64,000 nt of DNA from assembly GCA_019925105.1 (NCBI GenBank), contig JAHGAU010000014.1, forward strand, positions 992,001-1,056,000, written 5' to 3'. This document shows, one piece after another, positions 1-12,600 of this stretch. This DNA is from Niebla homalea (taxonomy: Eukaryota; Ascomycota; Lecanoromycetes; Lecanorales; Ramalinaceae). How positions within the stretch are numbered: the stretch's first letter is position 1; the number at the start of each line of letters is the position of its first letter. The notes under the pieces are model-generated. The model ran no database searches, was not told where the DNA came from, and saw only the letters and a list, made by a program, of their open reading frames with translations. The translations under genes and the position numbers were made by a program.

Positions 1-122
1 CGGAATTCCAATTATTTTGCGTTACTATTAACCAATGAAATACTGTTGAGTCATCATGGTCGATTTCTGGAAAAGATACATAAGGTCTCCTTGTTGCATA
101 TTCCACTTCACTTGCATCAACC

Positions 123-656
123 ATGGCCTTTTGTATGCTCAGGTTTGACAGTATTCAGACACCATCCAATTACAACGCGGCACTTCCACCCCGGAAAAAG
201 CGCCGCTGGCCTAAGCCGTATGCGAAGAGAAATCTTACCGAAACGGCCGCGAAGCTGGAGACGGCGCCATTTTGTGGGCTGAAGCCACTGATTGCTCCAG
301 GATCTTACCTTCCCAGGCAACAGTCAGTCTTCGCTGCTGGAGAAAACGAGCTCTTCGTAGGAGCGCCTCCACGTCTTGAGGACGACACCGCCGCTGCAAG
401 CAGGGATGACGAGGTCCTCGCAGTATCGCCTCCGCGTTTTGAGGACGACACCGCCGCTGCAACCAGAGATGACGAGGTCCTCGCAGCAAAGTCGTTTCAT
501 TTAGAGGACGTCGCCGTTGCAACCAGAGATGACGAGTTCCTCGTAGTATCGCCTCCGCGTTTTAAGGGCGACACTGCCGCTGTAACCAGGGATAACGAGG
601 TCCTCGCAGTAGCGCCTCCGCCTTTTGAGGAAGCGCAAACGTCTGGTGCAGTGTAA
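123..656 (+). CDS. Hypothetical protein with 20-residue tandem repeats
   Basis: I do not recognise this protein. The frame runs 177 codons from the ATG at 123 to the TAA at 654-656, in a GC-rich stretch that contrasts with the AT-rich DNA to its right. The first 75 residues hold a basic patch (PPRKKRRWPKPYAKR, about residues 22-36). From about residue 78 to the end there are a little over four copies of a unit of about 20 residues, built around APPRLEDD, TAAASRDDEVLA and close variants. Proline, alanine and acidic residues dominate and the units differ by a few substitutions. There is no signal peptide or membrane segment. The sequence carries no TAA/TAG-type damage, so it has escaped RIP. 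An upstream exon to the left cannot be excluded. It may be a live gene, a gene fragment, or a minisatellite that happens to be open on this strand; the minus strand is also partly open here (235-522). Confidence 0.4.
   Translation: MAFCMLRFDSIQTPSNYNAALPPRKKRRWPKPYAKRNLTETAAKLETAPFCGLKPLIAPGSYLPRQQSVFAAGENELFVGAPPRLEDDTAAASRDDEVLAVSPPRFEDDTAAATRDDEVLAAKSFHLEDVAVATRDDEFLVVSPPRFKGDTAAVTRDNEVLAVAPPPFEEAQTSGAV
345..640 (+). repeat. 60-bp minisatellite, about 4-5 units
   Basis: A 60-bp unit recurs about every 60 bases. It begins near GACGAGGTCCTCGCAGTATC and continues through a GAGGACGACACCGCCGCTGC-like segment. Units are roughly 80-95% alike by eye and keep the plus-strand frame at 123-656 open, because the period is a multiple of three. 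Confidence 0.8.
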
Positions 657-1049
657 GTCGCTCCTTGGCCCGCGTGACAGCGATGCATATCACTTATCCA
701 GGTGCAGTTATAAGCCGTCCGAGGGCTCTTTATCATCCGCGCAGTTACCGAGGAAAGCAGTAGGCGATCTCCCAGGCTTAGACGATTCAGGCGACGAGCT
801 CTTTAATCCCATTTACTTAAATAGGCTACCAGTTGACGCAAAGATTTTAAAGCGCCCTCTTTAAAGACGAATCCGCCGCCCACGTTTACCCCGGCCGACG
901 GAGATAATAATAGTCGACGAATAAGTTATTAACGGCCGATAATAATATTTTATACGTTTTATACCTTACTGGGTTGATAAAGCTGAGTTATGTGGATCAT
1001 CCTTTATTAAAGATTAACGAAAAACAAGAGCGATTTAAGCATTTATATA
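657..1049. other. Transition from GC-rich DNA to RIP-affected DNA
   Basis: No gene is supported. Up to about 900 the sequence is mixed in composition; after about 900 AT content and TA frequency rise sharply. Short plus-strand frames here do not resemble any protein I know. The minus-strand frame of the neighbouring pseudogene may extend into this stretch but becomes unreadable. Confidence 0.5.
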
Positions 1050-1875
1050 ATTGCTCCAATTACAATTCATTAAATGCCGATTCTTGCATAGCACGTTAAG
1101 GAAATGTCTGTACCCTTTGCGCCAGATCGTTTTTATGCTTTTTGGAAAAATGAGCAGCGTCCGTATGGATCCAAATGATACCGTCTCCACCCGCCGCTTT
1201 CGTATTTGCCTCGCACTCGCCTAGCTGCTTATATAGAAGTTGCTTCGCGTCGGAATGGAATATTGCAGTCTTACCGTTGTTGTTGAGCTTTTACGTTATA
1301 CGCGCCCGTATATAGACCTCTGTAGGGTTATATGTTGTATATATTAGATCATCAAGATCTACCAATAAATAACTGTTCGTATTATTATATGACCATTTAC
1401 GCAGCGCGTGAATCACTTCTTTCTCACGCTTACGCGTTTCCTCTTCACTTGAGACGTTAATAGGGTTATTGTTACCCTGGACATCTAAGCTAGCCTTTCT
1501 TTTTGACCGGGACATCTGGCCGGATACTCTCTCTTCTGCAGAAGGGGGTATTGGGCCAGGTAGAGTTTGGCTTTCAGCACTAATCATGCTTGGTAAAGGC
1601 TGTGAAGACTGATCTTGGTCAGTATCCATGCTCTCAAAATTGCCGACGATCTCATTGTCAGGGATAATCTGATGTTCGGTGCTCTCTTGTGAGTGCTGAT
1701 CTGTTGACGATTAAGCCGATCTTGGCGGGTTCGATGCTGGTTGGATTATCTGGGCTAGGAGGTGCTGTCCCGCAACAGGCTGGGTGTTGCTCGAAGCTAC
1801 AGTTTGGTCTTCAGCCACAGATGGTATAGTGACTGAGATCTCTTGACTGGGGCCTTGGTCTCCAAAAAAAGCCAT
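1050..1875 (-). pseudogene. RIP-damaged gene of unknown function
   Basis: One minus-strand frame can be followed from an ATG at 1873-1875 (MAFFGDQGPS...) down to about 1050. Three TAA codons interrupt it: at 1711-1713, 1291-1293 and 1096-1098. All fit CAA (Gln) to TAA changes, the usual RIP outcome. The N-terminal 120 residues are rich in Ser, Gln, Pro and Glu and look disordered. A short basic stretch (SRSKRKASLDVQ) lies near 1490-1515. Then comes a more ordered part with KWSYNNTNSYLLVDLDDL and, past the second stop, KQLLYKQLGECEANTK and GGDGIIWIHTDAAHFSKKHK. I do not recognise the family; it could be a decayed transposon gene or a host gene. The longest unbroken piece is 1291-1629, but that segment is only part of the original frame. 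Confidence 0.5.
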
Positions 1876-4800
1876 GAATATGCTGTGATGAATGCCAAAA
1901 TGCGAGGTTACGGCTATATCGCTATTATAGATATTAGCCTGGAAAAAAAAGGGCTTTATGAAATTTAAGGAGGATTTAAACGGTTTCCCGCAGCGGTATT
2001 TAATCGCGATATCCGTCTATATATAATAAAGGTCTCTGTTTTCCGTTTTAAGTCTTCCGAAGTCCAGAAAGCTTAATGCTTCCAGTAAAGGTAAGTTATT
2101 TTCACACCTTCCGTAAAGAGCCTACGGCCGAACCTATTTTATAAAAGCTCTTATTATTGGTATATCGGGATCTTCCAATTTTACTTTTAACTTCGTTAAT
2201 TTAAAATCGAATTCTGGAAAGGGGAGAGCATGGAAGACACCAAACTTGCGGATGGGTCCATGGAGGAATGGAAACACTAAAAGGGCTGATTAAGGGTGGA
2301 ATCGATTCGTATATACTTTAAAAAGAAAGGGTATAACGGATTATTATAGCAAGCAACCTATACCTTATTAACTTATATGGGGGCTGCGGCCCATCTTCAA
2401 TTATACTCCATGGCCACCTGCTATTTCATCACTTTTACTCTTTCCTTCCTTCCCATCTTTTCTAATTCTAACGTTAATTAAATTAAAAAATTCTATATTA
2501 CTTCGTTTAGCCTATAAAAGGGTTTACTTCTTCCAGCGTCTTTCCGAGGTAACGTTTTAAATAATTCGGGGAAGAACTATTAGGTAAATATTTAGATTTA
2601 CTTAATATCAAAATAAAGTATATCGGTTATTATATTATGCCTAAGGCGGAAATAATAGCCTTTTTTAAATACTTTAAAGCTGGAGCTTTGTTCCGGCTTT
2701 ATATAAGCCGTTATCAAGGCCTGATTTAATTAACTGTTTGCCGGTTATATCGAACGCTTTCCGGAGAACTTTTATATATGGTTTAAGTTACTTGGTATCC
2801 TCGAAGAACGTCTATAAAGACGGTATCAGGTAATTAATATCGTAAATCCGTTTAAGTATAACGTGCTTAATCGCCCGGTCTTTAATGGTTAAAAATAATA
2901 TTCCTTTATTTATATAATCCTTAATAACCTTGCGATCTTAAGCGCTTAAGTACGGTAAACGTATTTAAAGATATTTAATAGTTTATTAATCCGTTAACGA
3001 CCAGGACGATTCCCCTCTATACGGTTCTAAAATACCCTTTTAATATATTAGGATATAATAAAAATAATATTTAAGCTCCTATATTTTATTAATTAAGGCC
3101 GTTATACGTCTTTTATACGTATTTTTAAATACTTTAAGCTTAATAAGTAATAAAGAGTATTAAGTTATAACGTTGGTTATAATCCGATAAAAAGAAGCAG
3201 TTTATTAAACGTTAAAATAATAAGCTATAAATATTCTTTTTTAAGTAATTTTAATAGGTTTATCCACTTATATTTAGAAAGCCTTATAAGCTATTTCTTT
3301 TAACCAAATAAGTCCTATTAAATATTATACTTCTATATTTGCCGATAAATATCGCCGTTATAGAAATTCTTTATATTAAGATAATCCTCGGATATAATAT
3401 ATTAAATATTCTTATTTAAATCTGGGAACTGTTAGTTTATCTCGCCGTACTATTAAGAAAATCTACCAGAATAAAGGTTAATGGTCCATTACCGGTCTCC
3501 TACCTTAAGGATATTTTTTATGGCAGTTATACGGTATTTACTATAGAGATATAACAGTTTAATACCTTTAAAAGCCAGATATAAAGGTATAGAATTGGGC
3601 TTTATAAGTTAATTTTTTTAAAGTTTAATATAATTTAAAACCTTCTTAATTTAGCCTTAGGTTATAATCGCTAGAGTACGATTTATAGGATTTAAATAAA
3701 AGTATCCCTTTAAGTTAAAGATTTATTTTAAGCGTACAATATTCTTTATATTAAGCATAAAAAATAAAAATTCAAGCTAGGTAATTGGAACCTTTACGCT
3801 CGCTTTAAAATGTTAAATCTTGTCCTTCTGAAAAAAATAATCCCGTTCTTTTACAAAAGACATACTCAATAGGTCGCAAATAAATAAGCAGAGACTTAAT
3901 TAAAAGGCAGGAAACGAAAACGATAGAGGTAAAGGGGGGGGAGTGGGGTGGTATCTGGGAAAAGGGGGGGGAAGGGAGGGGGGTCTTTCTCGTTGCATCG
4001 GGCGGCTATTCTATTTTTACTTATTATTCCTCCTTATTAGTATATATTGCCCCTGTTTCCTTAAAGATATATTGGACCGAAGCAGAAACTTAAAGCGAGG
4101 TTAATGATTTCAATTCTGTATATATATAATTATGATGGCTTCCTGCAAACATTAAGCCTGGTTTAACGTTTCCGGCACTATAACTTTTCACCTTTATACC
4201 TTATACAGCGTTAACGCTTTAACAACAGATTTACCTTTCCCCAATTTATAGTATTGATTAACTATTTTCTTTATTAATAAAAAAACGAAAAAAAATATAT
4301 TACGCTATTTATTTCTTAATAATAACGTAAATAAAGGTAATATAAATAAACTTATTAACTTATATATTAATTCCATAATTAATAATTCCGATTATCCTAT
4401 TTTTTTTGCCGATAATAACCTATATAAAGGTATTACTGATCGGTTTAATACGTATACGTACCACCGGATAAAGACTCTCCTTATAAATTAAAGGCAAAAA
4501 GTAAATAAAACCCCTATTCTGCCGGTTTACGTTTATTTTATATTATTATTTACGGATATTATTTACTTCTTTATTAACGATTTTTTAAGCTTATTTTAAA
4601 TTAAAGCTTTATTTCTATTTTAAATTTAAATAAATAATTTATCGGATTTAAGTATTAAAATACGGTTTAAAGTTATTATTATAGCTTTAAAGTAAATGGG
4701 ATCGGTAACCTATACGGTATTAAATTTAGAAAAAATTTATTACCTTATAAACCAGATTAATAAACGGAATAAAACTTACGTTTTCGCCTCCGTTATAATA

Positions 4801-5929
4801 ATATAAATATCCGGTACTTAATTTTCTCCTTTAATCCGTTATTGAAAACTTAAAGAAGTTTTATTTATTAAGCTTAATATCTTCTATAAAGAACGTATCT
4901 TATACTTAATATTTTTTAACGTATCCTATTTTTACTTATTAATAAGTAACGTATATTTAGACGTAACCGCCACGATTAACCGTCCGTTTAACTTTATTAT
5001 TAATACTTAAGAACGTAATCCGGTTTCTGTAAAGTTTAGAGACCATATCGTTAATTTCTTATAGATTAGGCGAGCTTATAGGACGCTATATAAACGGCTA
5101 AGTAAATTTTTAATTTTTATTATCGTTATAAACGTATATTTACCGAGGATATATAATACGTTTATTAAAACATTTAGCATCCTTTTTTCTATTAATATTA
5201 AATAAAGTTTAAAGTAGATAAAGTTTTTAAAGCAATATATAAAGAGTAATATAAGGAGGCTTTAAAGTAGGTCTTCGAGACCGATATACTCGCCGAACGC
5301 TTATATAAGGATATTAGGATATAAATAAGTTATTTTTATTTATCTATCGAAATAAGTTATGAAATATCATTATAAATTTACCGGAACAATATTATATAAT
5401 ATTTAACTTATTAAATAAACTTTAAAAGTTAAAGAACCTACTTTTATTATCTTTAACGGAAACTAGAATACCTTTTAACTTATGAATACGTTATTTATAA
5501 AAATTATATTTATATATTTAATAAGCGAACGTTAATTACGGATTATTATTATAAGATAAATTAATATATCTTATATCTTATTAAAGGCCGTTTATCGACG
5601 GTATTAAAGCCTTTAATAGCCGGGGCTAGGATATTGAATATCGATAGTAAAGGGGTATAAGGTATTATACCTTTAAAGTATTTAAATATATTATAAGCCC
5701 TACTGGGTCTAAAGGTTAAATTACAGAATCTCTTTAAGGTTATATTCGGGATGAATAACGGTAAATAAAGGTGATAAAGACTTTAAAATTATTTATTAAT
5801 TTAATTATAAACGGGCTAATCGTCTTAAGACTCTTTTTAAAGGATTAAGATATATTTTAATATACCGAGATCTTTAACCTAATAATCCGGGACTTTCTTA
5901 GTATATATCTTATTAAAGATTATAAATAT
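1876..5929. other. Heavily RIP-degraded DNA, no identifiable gene
   Basis: AT-rich sequence with short GC-richer remnants near 2220-2300 and 2380-2420. No terminal repeats, target-site duplications or recognisable protein frame were found. Parts of 4500-5900 may belong to the same decayed coding region as the frame described at 5930-6660. Confidence 0.4.
3934..3984 (+). repeat. G-rich tract with several runs of 4-8 G
   Basis: A strongly G-skewed stretch on the plus strand contains runs such as GGGGGGGG, GGGG, GGGGGGGG, GGG and GGGGGG separated by short spacers, in otherwise AT-rich DNA. The arrangement would permit a G-quadruplex. No gene or transposon end was seen next to it. Confidence 0.6.
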
Positions 5930-6660
5930 TTTATTCGCCTTTACGATTATTTTCGCTATTAATTTAATAATAGTCGCTATAACGTAACGGCCTTAAAGAA
6001 ATTCCTTAAAGAGAAGTTTAATGAAGGCTAACGGATCTTTAAACCACTTTTTTTTAAAGTTAAGGTCGCCGTAACCGTTACGACCATCTCTAATGCGTAT
6101 ACTTATATCTTTTCCAATTATAATAACTGCGGTATTCGTAGTAAGGATCGGGGTAGGTCTACCAGAAGGTCCTTATTAAGCGGAGCGCTGACTATAGAAG
6201 AATATAAGCATCTTAGAGCAGAACAAATATAGGACGAGCCGTTCCTATGGGAAGTATAAATAAACCTATTCTATAACGCTTTAAAATATTAATAAATAGT
6301 AAGGGACGGGCCATATCTACTATACCAGTATAAGTCTTTACTTTACGTCCGAGTAAATAAGGCTTACCAAAGGTAGACTTTTCCAATTAATATACGTATA
6401 ATCTTTCAGGTTATTTTAGGACGGGGGCCTTAAGTATAATAATCTTATAGACTTAATTATATAGGAATATTAGAGAATCTGGTTTATATTTATTATTATA
6501 AACGTACTACTCTCCCTGGGGATAAATAAGGAGTAAGTGGCATTAATTCCCCAAGTATCTTATTTCCGTTATATTTATAACGACGGCTTTATCCCGCGTT
6601 TCTTCCGGTTATCCTTATCGGCCTTTTTATCGTCTATAAATGGCAAATATACTTAATACG
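5930..6660 (+). pseudogene. Long RIP-broken reading frame, family not recognised
   Basis: A single plus-strand frame of about 240 codons is interrupted mostly by TAA and TAG codons, as expected when Gln or Trp codons are hit by RIP. Readable blocks include FNNSRYNVTALKKFLKEKF, a Cys-containing patch SNYNNCGIRSKDRGRSTRR, then SGALTIEEYKHLRAEQI and DEPFLWEV, followed by DGPYLLYQYKSLLYVRVNK. The end of the frame is hydrophobic. It may continue toward 7150, where stretches such as RAGIYTYIGFIRYRNN can be read in another frame. It is probably the coding part of an old transposon or repeated gene. I could not assign it to reverse transcriptases, integrases, transposases or the DUF3435 recombinases. 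Confidence 0.4.
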
Positions 6661-9464
6661 ACTCTTATTAATAACTTAACGATAAGTAAAAAATAAAGTA
6701 CTTCCGTCTTAATATTAAACTTCCCGCGTAAATATTTTAGCTTAATAATATTATATAGGTTAAAGGCCTTAAATATTCCGTATAACTATAATTATAATAT
6801 AATTAAGATTTAAAAGATACGGTAATCGCATTATTTACTAATTATTTTTATTTTAAATTAAATAATATTACCTTTAGAGCCGGTATATATACGTATATAG
6901 GCTTTATTCGATATAGAAATAATCTTAACGAGATTATAGTGGTCCTTGATCGTATTATATAAGATACGTTTTATATTATTTTACTTAACGAGGAGCATAA
7001 TCCGGTTTCTAAGTATAATATTTATCCGGAGTATTATTATTATTTTAAAGCCGTCTCTTTTCCGGTATATTATTTCGATAAATTCATTAATCCTCTCTTA
7101 AAATATAAATACTATAAAGGAAGAAATATTAACGGATATCCTTAAACGGTTATATAATACATTAAGAAGTAGGGAATATTTTAAGCTTTTAATACAAGCG
7201 ATCATAATATCTCCACCGAGTCTCGATGCCTAGCCTGTATTCCTTCTGGCAGGACACATCGGGTCAAGAGGCCTCTGGCGGATCAACAGGTTTCGCCGGG
7301 GCCGCCCAGGAAAAAGCCGCGCCTTCGCTTAAGGCCGAGGGGCCGTTAATAGAATCAAGTGCGAAGTAGCACCGGCTGCCTGCGGCTCGGTTTTATCACG
7401 TGATTTCCCAACCTAGAAAGTATGGCACATTATTCTTAGTCTCTCCATCCTATGCATCTTTGAACAAAGCCGTCCCTAATATGCTCCTTCATATGTAATA
7501 GGAATATCCGAGCGTATCTCTCGATGCGCTTTAATAGCGTGGTTATCCGCCAATCTGAACTACCCTAGGCGCTTTATTACTCCTAGATTAACCTGTGATC
7601 CTGAATCAGTATTCTTATTATATCTTTTTCATTATGGGTAGGTCCAGATTTCAGGTAGGTTAAATATCCCCTTAAATTCTTATAAATCCTCGTTCTTATT
7701 TTGCTCCTTATTATTACGTCTTACGTTTTTCTGCTGCTATAAATGGATAAGCACTGCCACCGTTCCTTTTATTCAGACCCTTTATTTACTTTAATGAATA
7801 ACTTTTACGGTCCGCGGGCCTACTATCCTTTACAGAAAAATTGGCTATCCTTAATACGTTTCTTAATCCGCGGCCTTTAAATATTATTATTCCGCGCGTT
7901 ATTATTATTAATAACGATAGCGACCTTATTAAGAATTAAATCTATATAGCTTTTATACTTACGTTAAATAGGGTCTTAATTAATAACGTATGAATCCTCG
8001 ATTGTAATTTATTACCCCCTTAAGACGATATTCCTGCCCTTTATTAATTCATTATAGCGGTCCAGACTTATACGGAGTTATACGCGGATATCGATAACTT
8101 CTTAGCTTTAAAGTTTCGTTTAAAGCCCAATAAACTTCCCACTTTTAAATTTTAACCATATATTTATATCCTATTAATATTTCTTTTAATAATAATAATA
8201 AAAGCGGTTTAAACTATAACCTCTAAATTAAATCTTAATAATAAGTATTTTATTTAATTAACCAGTTATTAAACCGGGTATTAACGTCCCGATATTATGA
8301 TTAACGTCTAAAATATAAACGGATTTATTAAAAGGCGTAAAGTTCTACGAATAAAAAGCTATAATCTAAAGTTACTCTTTATAACCTAAATATAAGATAA
8401 CGGACTACCTCTTATATTATAGTAAGTAAGGAGGGTAACGTTTAAGGTAAAAGAGTGGTTATTAAGGAGTAAATAAGATAAGCTAATATTTATAAAGAAA
8501 TATAGTATATAATATACTTCTAAATTAAATAGTTTATTATAAACGGTTACCAGCGTCCTCCAGTTATATCTATTATTAAAATTAAATTTTAATAGATTAT
8601 TTTATTTATTTACTTAACCTTTTACCCGGTTAAGATCCCACTGGACTGGAACTGGTGGAGCGCCTCGGACCCCGGCGACAGTTACGGCCGCGTTTATGGC
8701 GAGCGTCGCCAGGGATTGCTAATTATATATTTACTCGGGATAGCTCTTTACGTAGATAAAGCTTTAAATCGTTAATATTTACGTTTTTTTAATTAACGCT
8801 TCCTTATATTTATATTTATCGGATCGTAGCTAGTCTTTAAGGTCTTGAATTACGTAATTTAACTTAATATGGTATTTATCCAAATCTTCTTTTAATTATA
8901 TCGCTTTAAAGATTTTAACCTTAAGTTTAAATACGATCTCCGTAATATTATATTTACTATAAGTAAATAAGATATCCGGATTAACTTTATACTTAATCTC
9001 GGATATTATCTCCCTAAGACTTTTATATAAATTTTAAATTACTATTAGGTTCTATTCGGTTTCTTCATATTAATAACGTTCCTCGTTAAAATTATTATAA
9101 TAATCTTAATACTTATAATGCTCTTTATAAAGCTCGTTTTTTATCTTTACTTTAAAGTTATTTAATTTATTAAGAATGACTTATAATTTATTTTTATATT
9201 TAAAAAACTTATTAAGAATTTACCGATCTCTTTATGAGGTTAAGCCTATATATTAAAAAGTATTATTAAACTAAGTAACTTAACTATTAAGGCTTTAAAC
9301 TTATTACCGATTAATCTCCTTATAACGGTAAAATTCTTTTAAAAAGTCTTAATTAAAGCGCTTTTTATATTTATTATATTTAGGCTTAAAACGATTTTAT
9401 GATACGGTAATTATAATAATATCCATAAATAATATTCTAGGTATTTAAGTAGAAATTTCTGGTT
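6661..9464. other. RIP-degraded DNA with two GC islands
   Basis: No gene is supported. Two stretches have kept a normal base composition: about 7195-7450, which includes the palindrome TCACGTGA, and about 8630-8722. Neither translates into anything I recognise. They are probably edges of old insertions or single-copy remnants that RIP did not reach. The rest is TA-rich. Confidence 0.45.
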
Positions 9465-9469
9465 TTTCT

Positions 9470-9680
9470 TATTAAGCCAGACGTATGCCTAAAGCTTGAG
9501 GGTAGTATGGTAATATGAAATGTGTATATAGCCTTAATAAATGGTATATTTAATAAGTAAACTAATTGCTAAAGAAGTAGAAAGAAAAATGGGAAGGATA
9601 GGTATTAAGTATTCCTATGGCTTAGTTATGCTAGGGTTATAAAGTAAATATTAATCCCTATATTATTTCTTATTATAATA
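9470..9680 (-). repeat. 3' LTR of first Gypsy element (211 bp)
   Basis: Pairs base for base in length with 16660-16870; differences are nearly all C/T or G/A. Preceded by TTTCT. Confidence 0.88.
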
Positions 9681-12600
9681 ATACCTTTTTTCCTTAATAC
9701 TTTATCTTTAAAGTTATAGCTTTTAACTATAACCTTAAAGTAGCTTATTAAAAACCTTTAAAAAACTTAATAAGAAAAAAAAGGAAAAGAGTTTATAGGC
9801 TTTATAATACGGGTATATAGCGTATTTACTTAACTTTTAACGTTAATAATATTAATATTATCCGGTAAAAATCTTTATATTTATAAATAAAAATACTTTA
9901 AATTTATAATAATATATATACTCTTTTAAATACGTATTTTATTCTTTTTATTATATAATGATATTTAAGTTATAACCGACTTACGTTTAAGTTATATAAT
10001 TATATTAAAATTATTTATTAATAATTTCTTTTAATCCGTTTAACTTCCGGTTAAATTACCTTTATAATTATTAAATAAATTATTTATAAGGTTTATTTAT
10101 ACTATATAAATAACGCTTAATAAAAAGTATTATTTATAATATATTTATTACCTTTACGAGCCTTTATATAAGTTATATAATATTAAGGTCGATAAAAAAG
10201 GGTTAAGATTAATAAAATGTTCCCGTTATTTAATTAGAAAAGCGTTATATAAAACTATATACTTCCGATTTTATTATTTTTACGTAATATAGTTATTACG
10301 TAAATTAAACGTATATTTAAATTTTATTTAAGTTAAACGTTTAAATAAATAGTATATTTCTATACCGTTATTAACTTACTTTAATATTTAAAAAAAATAA
10401 AAAATAATATAAAAATATATAAATAAACTTTATTAAATATTATATAAAGTTCTTATATTTTTTAATTATTATAAAATTAAAGCTTTTTTAATAAAGTATT
10501 ATTAAAATATTAATATTAATTAAATATAAGTATAATATAATTAATAATATTAATTATACGGCTTTTATATTTAAGTAATTAATTAACTTGGATTATTTTA
10601 TCGTAAGTATATTTTTATTATAATCTATACGTTATTAAACACGTTATAGTTCGGATTTAATTTACTTTAATTTCCGGATTTTAATATAGAATTTAAATAA
10701 TTAATACGTAAGAATCCTTTCTTTAAATATAATTTATCCGCTATAAACGCTGGCGGGTTACCCGTATAACGTATTTTTATTTTATTAATATTTTATTTAT
10801 CTTTAATATTTATTTTATAAATTTTATATTTATTAATTAACTTTAAGTTTTCTTTAATATTTTCCGTTATTCTTCCGGTAAACTTATTATAGCCCGATTT
10901 CCTTATATTACGTTAGACCCTTTATGGCCCCTTAACGGGTTATAAGTATTCTTATTTAAAAGTATTAATAAGTTTTTAATTATAAGTTATTTTATAAAAT
11001 AATAATTTTCTAAATACGCTTATTCCGCGTTATATAATATTATAAGTTATTTAATTAATTAAGATACGTTTTTACCATAAAAAGATTATAAGTTTAAATA
11101 TTGGTTTTTATATAGGGTTTAAATAAATAATAAATAAATCGTAATAAGGGAATACGGAAAATAATAAATTTAAAGGATTATAAGTTAATATTACTTAATA
11201 TATATATATAAGTAATAATATTTTTATATTTATATTAAGGCTTATTTTTATAATAAAATTAAATATTTTATATTTAAGCTATACGTCCTATACTTTATAC
11301 CGTAATTATTTATACTTTTTATTAAATATACTTTATAATTTTTTTATATACTTTAAATTCTTTATTAAAATTTATTTATTATAAATAATTAAAAACCTTT
11401 TTTATTTAATTTTATAGTATAATTCTTTATTAATTTCATTATAATTAAGTAATTTTTTAATTTCCTATTTTAATTTATTATTAATAAAATCCGGTAATAA
11501 ATAATTATTTTTAACCTTAAATTACTTTTTATACGGTTTAAGTAAAAATATATAAAATATATTATATATCTTATAAATAAATAATAAAGTTAAGCGGTAC
11601 GTTTAATATCTAATTAACTTAAGAATTATAAACGGGCCAATAAATTTATATAAAAGTTTTTTATTTAATTACTTTTATTTAATATTTTTTATAAATAATA
11701 TAATTATATTTTTAATTTTTAAGTTTTATACTTATAATTATAAGATTTTATTTCCGCTTTTTTAATACGTTATTAATACTTTATTATATCATTTTAAATT
11801 ATAATTAAGACTTTTATCCTATTTAACTTATTATTAACCTGCTTTTAAAACGTTAAAAAATACTTTATTAAGGCTTTTAATAAAAGTTTATTAATTATAA
11901 TATTATTATTTATAGAATAAATAAAGTTTATAATCTTTAATATTAAAGCTTAATTATTTTAATTCTTATAATAATATATTTTAAAATAATATTTAACAAT
12001 TTAATTCTATTATTTTATTTAATTATCCGTTTAAAAATAGAAAAAAATACTTAATTTACGGAGTATATATATTGTATTATATATCTTAAATTAATAAGAA
12101 CTTATAAAAAGTAAACCTTAATTAATTACGATATCCTCGGGAGCCTTATATTCTTAAAATATATATTAAAAAAGAAGTTTAATTAACTTAAAAATAATAA
12201 TTTTTTTAATTACGGGAAATAATTTTAATTTCTTAATTAAATAATTAATTATAATTAAGATTATATTATATACGTAATTTTATTATTTATTAAATAATAA
12301 ATTTATAATAAAATTTATAATAATTTCTTAAAAAGGATATAACGGTATTAATAAATTACTTAATTTATTATAAAGCTTATATTTAAAAGCTTTAATTCTT
12401 TAATAAATATTATATAAATTAATATATAATTTAATATTTATATTTATATTTTCTTAAATATAAAATCTATTAAGGACTTCCTTAATGTAATTATTTTTAA
12501 AGTATTTTAAGGCGGGGTTATTATAATATCGTTTTAATAACTTTCTTCATATAGCTTTTTTAATAAAAATATATAAGTACTTATTATATCTTAAAAAACC

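Noticed and set aside
235..736. Minus-strand frames opposite the 60-bp repeats (235-522, 497-736)
   Set aside because: Both are opened by the repeat period, which is a multiple of three. The plus-strand frame has more fungal-like codon use and a single longer frame.
5930..6660. Starship captain-like (DUF3435) recombinase
   Set aside because: No R...H-x-x-R...Y recombinase motifs could be read; the Cys patch alone is not enough.
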